31,446 bases of DNA from Ectocarpus siliculosus. Taxonomy: Eukaryota; Sar; Phaeophyceae; Ectocarpales; Ectocarpaceae. The stretch spans positions 1,531,986-1,563,431 of the forward strand of contig FN649736.1 in the NCBI GenBank assembly GCA_000310025.1, given 5' to 3'. Under the pieces are notes generated by a model. The model made no database searches. It was not told the origin of the DNA and saw nothing but the letters and a program-made list of their open reading frames with translations. The position numbers were made by a program, and so were the translations under genes. Positions 28,301 to 31,446 of this stretch are shown here, one piece after another; the first letter of the stretch is position 1; each line of letters opens with the position of its first letter.

Positions 28301-31061
28301 TCGGTTTCTCCACGTCCTCCTAAGAGCGCGCGAGAAACGACCGACATGAGCACGGGAACCGAGCTCTCGACGATATTTTTTTCCATCACGGCCCTTTTGG
28401 GGGGGGGGGGGGGGTTCCAGCCGGCTAGCTCTTAGGTTGTGGAAAATGCGAGCACCCGAAACCGGTCTATGGGGTGTGCCATCACTCTCGCACCGTTTAC
28501 GGCATTCAGCTGTTGGAACTCCCCCCCCCCATTTCATATTCAATGGCGTAACCCCCGCCCGTATCCTGCCACGGCCAAACACATGGATATCAATATCTAC
28601 ACGGAACGCATGACCCAAGATCCCTATCTTCCACTGCAACGGGGACGACCCCATGTCGGTATGCACGGCTTTCGAGCTGGCGGTCGAGTGGAGACAGCAG
28701 GTGAGATACATATGATTGCACAAGTTGCGTCCGTGCTTGTATGCGGTGGGTATGTATCATGTTTCGTTCGACTGGATTTGGTAAGGGAAGCGATCGTTGG
28801 CCTATTTTGTGCTCTCGGAGTCGAGGCCGCCTGTCCAAGCCCTTTCGTGATGTTGGCCGTGCCGTCAACAACCCTGCCTTCGCGATTTTCTCTTCTCTCT
28901 TGTAGACAACGGAAGAGGGCGGACCCGAGGTGGCCGGCGAAGTTCTGCACAATGGATACGGCGTTTCCTATGTGTTGCTGGGTGTTTCCGGGTTTTGAAG
29001 TTTTGTCTTCTTCCCCTCGTCCCATTTTTCTTCCCTCTCTTGTATTTCTTGTTGCCGTTTGTCATGACGTCCCCTCCCCTCCACAATATGATCTTGTAAA
29101 AGTCTTCACCGAGATTTTTTGTTTTTTGTTTTTGTTCTTCTTGTTTCCTTCAGTACGGCGAGGACTGCATCATCGACATGATCTGCTACCGACGCATGGG
29201 ACACAACGAGATCGACCAGCCCCTCTTCACGCAGCCCGTGCTCTACAAGCAGATTTCCCAACACCCGGACACTGCCGCGATCTTCGAGTCTAAGCTGGTG
29301 AGCTGAGTTGCGTTGCGTTGCTGCTTTTGTTGTTGGCGGCGCCCCCGGCCCACTGTACGGCCCGCGGTAGGTTTCAAGCAACCGATCCATGCAAGATGCT
29401 TGGGCGTTCGCGTCGGTTTGATCGGTGCGGATCTCGGAAAGTAAATTGCAAAGATCGGAACGCTTTTTGTTGTGAAATTGTACACAACCGATAAACGAAA
29501 TCAACAGCAGTACCAACATTACCGAGCGAATGAAGGACTGCCATCCTCGATCACGCGGAGAGATCGAGCTACGACAAACCTGTCTCGGGGGTGTGGTATC
29601 TTGTGTGGAGTGCGTCGGACCAATTAGGCGACATGTTGTGCGTTTTCGGTTGGAAGCAATCGTCAAAACCAGACAAAACAACCACACATCAAAGTGTTTT
29701 TTTTTTTTTGCTACAGTATGTGTAGGTCAGCGCTGTTTGGCTGCAGACCTCGGTCAAGCGCTAAATAGCGATTTCGCTCCTTTGGGTACACTGTTCGCTT
29801 GGAAGCACGCTTTTCCTCGCTCCCTTCCTTTATCGGATGCTTTGGAAAAACGAGGATGGCGTACATTGGATCGGCTGTGTCCAGATCAGCGCTCACCATA
29901 GCAGATGGCAGTGGTGGCGGAAGCACTACCTCGCCTCTGCTGCTTCCTCTTGCTCGCGCGCTTGGCTCTTACGCACACTCATCCTCTCTTCGGTGTTGCG
30001 CCAGTTATCTCACCTCGTATGCACATTCGATGTTGTGTTGCTGGTGTCGTTGTTGTCGTGTAAGTTCTTGTATGGATAATTATCTTGTCCCTGGGGCATT
30101 TCTGTATTCTGTGTGACGATCGCGTTTTTTCCTTTTTCCGTTATTCTGTCCTGCCTTTCCTTTCCTTTCCTTTCCTTTCCTTTTTTTTTTTGTCTTTGTC
30201 AAGCTGAGGGAGGGCGTCGCCACCCAGGACGAGCTCGACGAGATCAAGAACTCGGTTGTAGAGTCCTATGAGAAGGATTTCGAGGTGCGCTGCTGCACTT
30301 GAAAGAGAAGTGAAGTGCACTCAAAGGGAAGTGAAGTGCACTTGAAGGGGAGTGAAGTGGAAGTTGCACGCCTTTGTTCTGATGCCTTGTCATCATGATC
30401 ACATCGTACACTTTACTTGGTAGGCTGCGCCGCCCGAAGTTGCTTGCCGTATATTCATGCGTGTTTGATGTGGCGTTTGCTTTTGTAGGTGTGGGGGAGC
30501 TGTTGCTGCTGTTGTTGTTGGTTGCTGGTTGCTGCTGTTGGTTGTGGTGATGGTCGTGGTGGTGGTGCTGCTGCTGTTGGCAGTAATTTCCTGCCGAGGT
30601 TTCCTGCGATGAGCTTCGTCATTGGTTTGCTTTGGCTGCTTCACGAAACGAGACCGTGTTTTTGAAAATGGCACGTCTTGTCGTCTCTTTTTTTTTTGAA
30701 TTTTTCAGGAGTGAACGAAAACGTGTTGTCTTTTTCATGAAACCACTCGCTAGGAGTGTGTAAGTTTTCGTTCGAAGATGCCACTTGTTATTTTTTTTGA
30801 GTCATTATGATGAAATGACCTGCCACGTGTTACATCTTTTTTTACTCATCGTCATGAAATGACCAGGAGTCTTGTGTTTTTTCATGCGAGAATGCCACGT
30901 GTTGTGTTTTTCATGAAATGACCACCATGACCAGGAGTCCAAGTCGTGGGAACCGGCGGGAGACGAGTGGCTATCCTCCAAGTGGTCCGGCTTCAAGTCC
31001 CCCCGACAGCTGTCGCGCGTCCGCTCAACCGGGGTCGACATGAACGTGCTCCGGTCCGTCG
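18283..31061 (+). CDS. 2-oxoglutarate dehydrogenase E1 component, mitochondrial (partial, 17 exons visible)
   Basis: Catalyses the thiamine-diphosphate-dependent decarboxylation of 2-oxoglutarate in the TCA cycle and passes the succinyl group to E2 in the mitochondrial matrix. Exons: 18283-18478, 19518-19656, 20226-20327, 21081-21187, 22002-22086, 22756-22925, 23400-23473, 23731-23821, 24318-24384, 24888-24997, 25844-25946, 26766-26909, 27933-28004, 28620-28700, 29154-29297, 30204-30284, 30935-31061. All junction phases match, giving about 630 residues of roughly 1,000. In order: presequence with RRGLST cleavage-like motif, N-terminal E1 helix ([10 protein letters not shown]), SYLIRAYQ and [46 protein letters not shown] with VIVNNQ about 30 residues later (thiamine diphosphate/Mg binding), [27 protein letters not shown]. 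The His of HRGR and of NPSHLE are substrate-site residues in the E. coli enzyme. The start-codon exon and the C-terminal third are missing. Two introns use GC donors. Identity is very secure; splice sites are by eye. Confidence 0.95.
19518..19656 (+). CDS. OGDH exon B: N-terminal E1 domain
   Basis: It completes the Ser codon split from exon A and codes [20 protein letters not shown] and on, the typical first helix of E1o. It ends GAG before GTATCT, phase 0. Confidence 0.93.
19675..19810. repeat. Intronic two-copy tandem duplication, about 66 bp
   Basis: Copies at 19675-19740 and 19745-19810 share TCACTC.ATG at the start, a T-run, and CGGGCAATGCTTGG near the end. Confidence 0.75.
20226..20327 (+). 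CDS. OGDH exon C
   Basis: Follows the acceptor CTCGTGCCCAAG. It codes an Ala-rich linker, then [10 protein letters not shown], and ends at the consensus donor GTGAGT. Confidence 0.88.
20340..20404. repeat. Intronic GTT and CGG triplet repeats
   Basis: A dozen GTT units run straight into six CGG units and a further short GTT run, beginning 13 bases after the exon C donor. Confidence 0.9.
21081..21187 (+). CDS. OGDH exon D
   Basis: Starts [20 protein letters not shown] after CTGACAG and ends KFHGFEE plus a split Arg (donor GTGGTT, phase 2). The DADLD calcium motif known from vertebrate OGDH is not present at the corresponding position. Confidence 0.92.
21250..21275. repeat. Intronic GTT repeat
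   Basis: Nearly nine GTT units in the intron between exons D and E. Confidence 0.9.
21276..21304. repeat. Intronic partial copy of exon D tail
   Basis: About 22 of the first 24 bases agree with 21161-21184, which code the end of exon D (AAGTKCCACGGCTTCG core). The copy lies 115 bases downstream, inside the intron. Confidence 0.6.
21631..21676. repeat. Intronic (GA)n microsatellite
   Basis: 23 uninterrupted GA units. Confidence 0.97.
22002..22086 (+). CDS. OGDH exon E
   Basis: Begins after an A-rich acceptor (CCCTATTAAAAAAAAG), supplying one base to finish Arg, then [20 protein letters not shown]. It ends ACG before GTGAGT, phase 0. Confidence 0.88.
22606..22690. repeat. Intronic AGT and GTT triplet repeats
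   Basis: An interrupted TAG/AGT run is followed by a GTT run, upstream of exon F. Confidence 0.92.
22756..22925 (+). CDS. OGDH exon F
   Basis: Follows TTTCTGCAG and codes [20 protein letters not shown], then EYMHM and the conserved helical region. It ends HIFE plus a split Arg at GTGAGC, phase 2. Confidence 0.95.
23001..23280. repeat. Intronic three-copy degenerate repeat
   Basis: Copies near 23001-23047, 23155-23208 and 23225-23278 share a GGACCGCTTGGCGC-like start and GTGCCGCACGTG-like end. The last two also share ACACCCAGATTT and are 70 bases apart. Confidence 0.75.
23400..23473 (+). CDS. OGDH exon G
   Basis: Codes [20 protein letters not shown], then FGLN and one base of Gly before the strong donor GTAAGC. 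Confidence 0.95.
23731..23821 (+). CDS. OGDH exon H
   Basis: Completes Gly and codes [20 protein letters not shown], then ENYIFGMAH and a split Arg (donor GTATGC). Confidence 0.95.
24318..24384 (+). CDS. OGDH exon I: HRGR active-site region
   Basis: Completes the Arg of [20 protein letters not shown] and ends KEFQ before GTGATT, phase 0. The His of this motif lies in the active site in studied E1o enzymes. Confidence 0.95.
24888..24997 (+). CDS. OGDH exon J, ending at a GC donor
   Basis: Follows GTGTTTTCAG. It codes GTHYEF, an acidic linker, [15 protein letters not shown] and then GR plus two bases of Arg. Only a split at AAG/GCGAGT joins in frame to exon K, so the intron starts with GC instead of GT. 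Confidence 0.88.
25009..25199. repeat. Pentanucleotide (ACCGT)n array
   Basis: About 38 copies of ACCGT with an inner block where ACCGC predominates and one ACTGC variant. It begins 11 bases after the GC donor of exon J and lies wholly in the intron, although all frames are open because the unit contains no stop. Confidence 0.97.
25302..25339. repeat. Intronic TTG/CTG triplet repeat
   Basis: About ten TTG units followed by three CTG units in the exon J-K intron. Confidence 0.92.
25844..25946 (+). CDS. OGDH exon K: NPSHLE region
   Basis: Codes [20 protein letters not shown], then [14 protein letters not shown], ending before GTCAGA, phase 0. The His of NPSHLE is a substrate-site residue in characterised homologues. 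Confidence 0.93.
26766..26909 (+). CDS. OGDH exon L: thiamine diphosphate motif, ending at a GC donor
   Basis: 48 codons including [13 protein letters not shown] and IHVIVNNQ, the two ends of the cofactor/Mg motif. The next exon must start with VGFTTDP, so the split is CAG/GCATGA, a second GC donor. Reading on gives Ala and a stop at once. Confidence 0.9.
27023..27206. repeat. Intronic two-copy tandem duplication, about 85-95 bp
   Basis: Copies at 27023-27103 and 27110-27206 share GAGCCTC/GAGGCTC, a T-rich body, ACGAAT, GTCAT.CACGGGTAT and GGTT.AAG elements in the same order. Confidence 0.75.
27691..27907. repeat. Intronic three-copy tandem repeat, about 65-75 bp
   Basis: Copies near 27691, 27771 and 27846 share TTGGCGTCT, CTCTTCCGCCA, CTTACAAT/CTAACAT and TCCT/TCCC elements in order, close upstream of exon M. 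Confidence 0.75.
27933..28004 (+). CDS. OGDH exon M
   Basis: 24 codons, [20 protein letters not shown] then KTFE, after TTTGCGTAG and before GTGATG, phase 0. Confidence 0.95.
28620..28700 (+). CDS. OGDH exon N
   Basis: 27 codons: [20 protein letters not shown], then AVEWRQQ. The acceptor ACCCAAG is weak, but the position is fixed by homology to the APIFHVNADDP motif of the family. Donor GTGAGA. Confidence 0.93.
29154..29297 (+). CDS. OGDH exon O
   Basis: 48 codons after [30 protein letters not shown], then [14 protein letters not shown] and a helical tail. Donor GTGAGC, phase 0. Confidence 0.95.
30154..30182. repeat. Intronic (CCTTT)n pentanucleotide repeat before exon P
   Basis: Five to six CCTTT units merge into the T-rich polypyrimidine tract 20 bases upstream of exon P and may serve as part of that 3' splice site. 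Confidence 0.85.
30204..30284 (+). CDS. OGDH exon P
   Basis: 27 codons ([20 protein letters not shown] and on) after TTTGTCAAG, ending GAG before GTGCGC, phase 0. Confidence 0.92.
30660..30942. repeat. Degenerate tandem repeat that includes the exon Q acceptor
   Basis: Four to five units of about 50-65 bases share ATGCCACGTGTTGT, a T-run, and TCATGAAATGACC(AGGAGT). The last unit supplies the true acceptor and first bases of exon Q; the previous unit repeats it as a decoy at 30865-30866. Confidence 0.75.
30935..31061 (+). CDS. OGDH exon Q (last visible exon)
   Basis: Codes [20 protein letters not shown], then [12 protein letters not shown] and the start of the next segment, ending in phase 1 at GTGAGA (31062). 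The remaining C-terminal exons lie outside the window. Confidence 0.92.
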
Positions 31062-31073
31062 GTGAGATATCTT

Positions 31074-31078
31074 GTATA

Positions 31079-31095
<17 letters not shown>
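31074..31095. repeat. Intronic (TA)n microsatellite
   Basis: About eleven TA units just downstream of the exon Q donor, followed by a T-run. Confidence 0.9.
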
Positions 31096-31110
<15 letters not shown>

Positions 31111-31310
31111 CCATGATGGCGAAACGTGTCTGTCGAGCTGCTGTTTCTGAGTTTCCCACGACGAATTTTTCGTCTGTGTGCGTGAAAGTGTAGGTGTAAG
31201 GGGTTGGGAGGGTTATGGACGTGCGAATTTGTGGAGGTGTTTTATGTTTTGACGATGCCAATCGATGGGGTTCTCCTCAAAGTGTCCGTTCCACACACGA
31301 CACGCCACAA

Positions 31311-31446
31311 CCCCCCCCCCCCCCCCACCATTCCCCGGGGAAAAAAATCCCTTTTCCCCCCCAACCCCCCCCCCCCCTTTTTTCCCCTAAAGGACCCCCC
31401 CCCCGGGGGTGGGCGGCGTGAGAGGGAAAAAAAAACCACCCCACCC
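31311..31446. other. Low-quality contig end
   Basis: C-, A- and T-runs with some G-runs, of the same style as the 17.3-17.85 kb artefact. The sequence probably breaks off here at a poly-C tract, truncating the 2-oxoglutarate dehydrogenase gene. Confidence 0.7.

Noticed and set aside
28914-28980. Possible extra exon after a CTCTCTTGTAG acceptor-like sequence in intron N-O
   Set aside because: Exons N and O join without a gap relative to the E1o family ([12 protein letters not shown]), so no extra exon is needed there. A rare alternative exon cannot be excluded.

Overview
The window is nuclear DNA of an intron-rich eukaryote, most likely a stramenopile close to the brown algae. This rests on short exons (67 to 196 bases) separated by introns of 257 to 1,039 bases (mean about 680 over the 16 introns measured in one gene), mostly GTGAG-type donors and T-rich acceptors, many GTT, GA and poly-C/G simple repeats in introns, and a mitochondrial metabolic gene of plant/protist type. 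The taxonomic call is an inference. The window looks like an entire contig: both ends (about 1-60 and 31311-31446) and the flanks of a 100-N gap (17714-17813) are homopolymer-rich, poor-quality sequence.

Three genes are supported by reading frames joined across splice sites with matching phases. (1) 3021-10721, plus strand: seven exons encoding a protein of about 1,617 residues, rich in Ala, Ser, Thr and Pro, of unknown function. Its giant fifth exon (about 3.46 kb) holds nested tandem repeats, and a KEN motif lies near its end. (2) 13241-15102, minus strand: three small exons encoding a protein of about 60 residues that resembles the SMIM4/UQCC5 (UPF0640) family of mitochondrial complex III assembly factors. 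(3) 18283-31061, plus strand: 17 exons covering roughly the N-terminal 630 residues of the E1 subunit of mitochondrial 2-oxoglutarate dehydrogenase. The start-codon exon is missing upstream (the assembly gap is nearby) and the C-terminal third lies beyond the window. Genes 2 and 3 both serve mitochondrial respiration, but nothing suggests they are co-regulated.

The rest is non-coding: about 3 kb upstream of gene 1, then the 10.7-13.2 kb and 15.1-18.3 kb intergenic stretches. These hold a four-copy minisatellite, a long inverted repeat (16063-16290), short direct repeats, a dispersed repeat shared with an intron of gene 1, and two possible minus-strand exons.

I found no convincing new multi-gene system. 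The most unusual signals are in the 2-oxoglutarate dehydrogenase gene: two GC-AG introns, one opening directly into a pentanucleotide ACCGT array; repeated local tandem duplications inside separate introns, one of which copies a 3' splice site; and an intronic copy of an exon tail.
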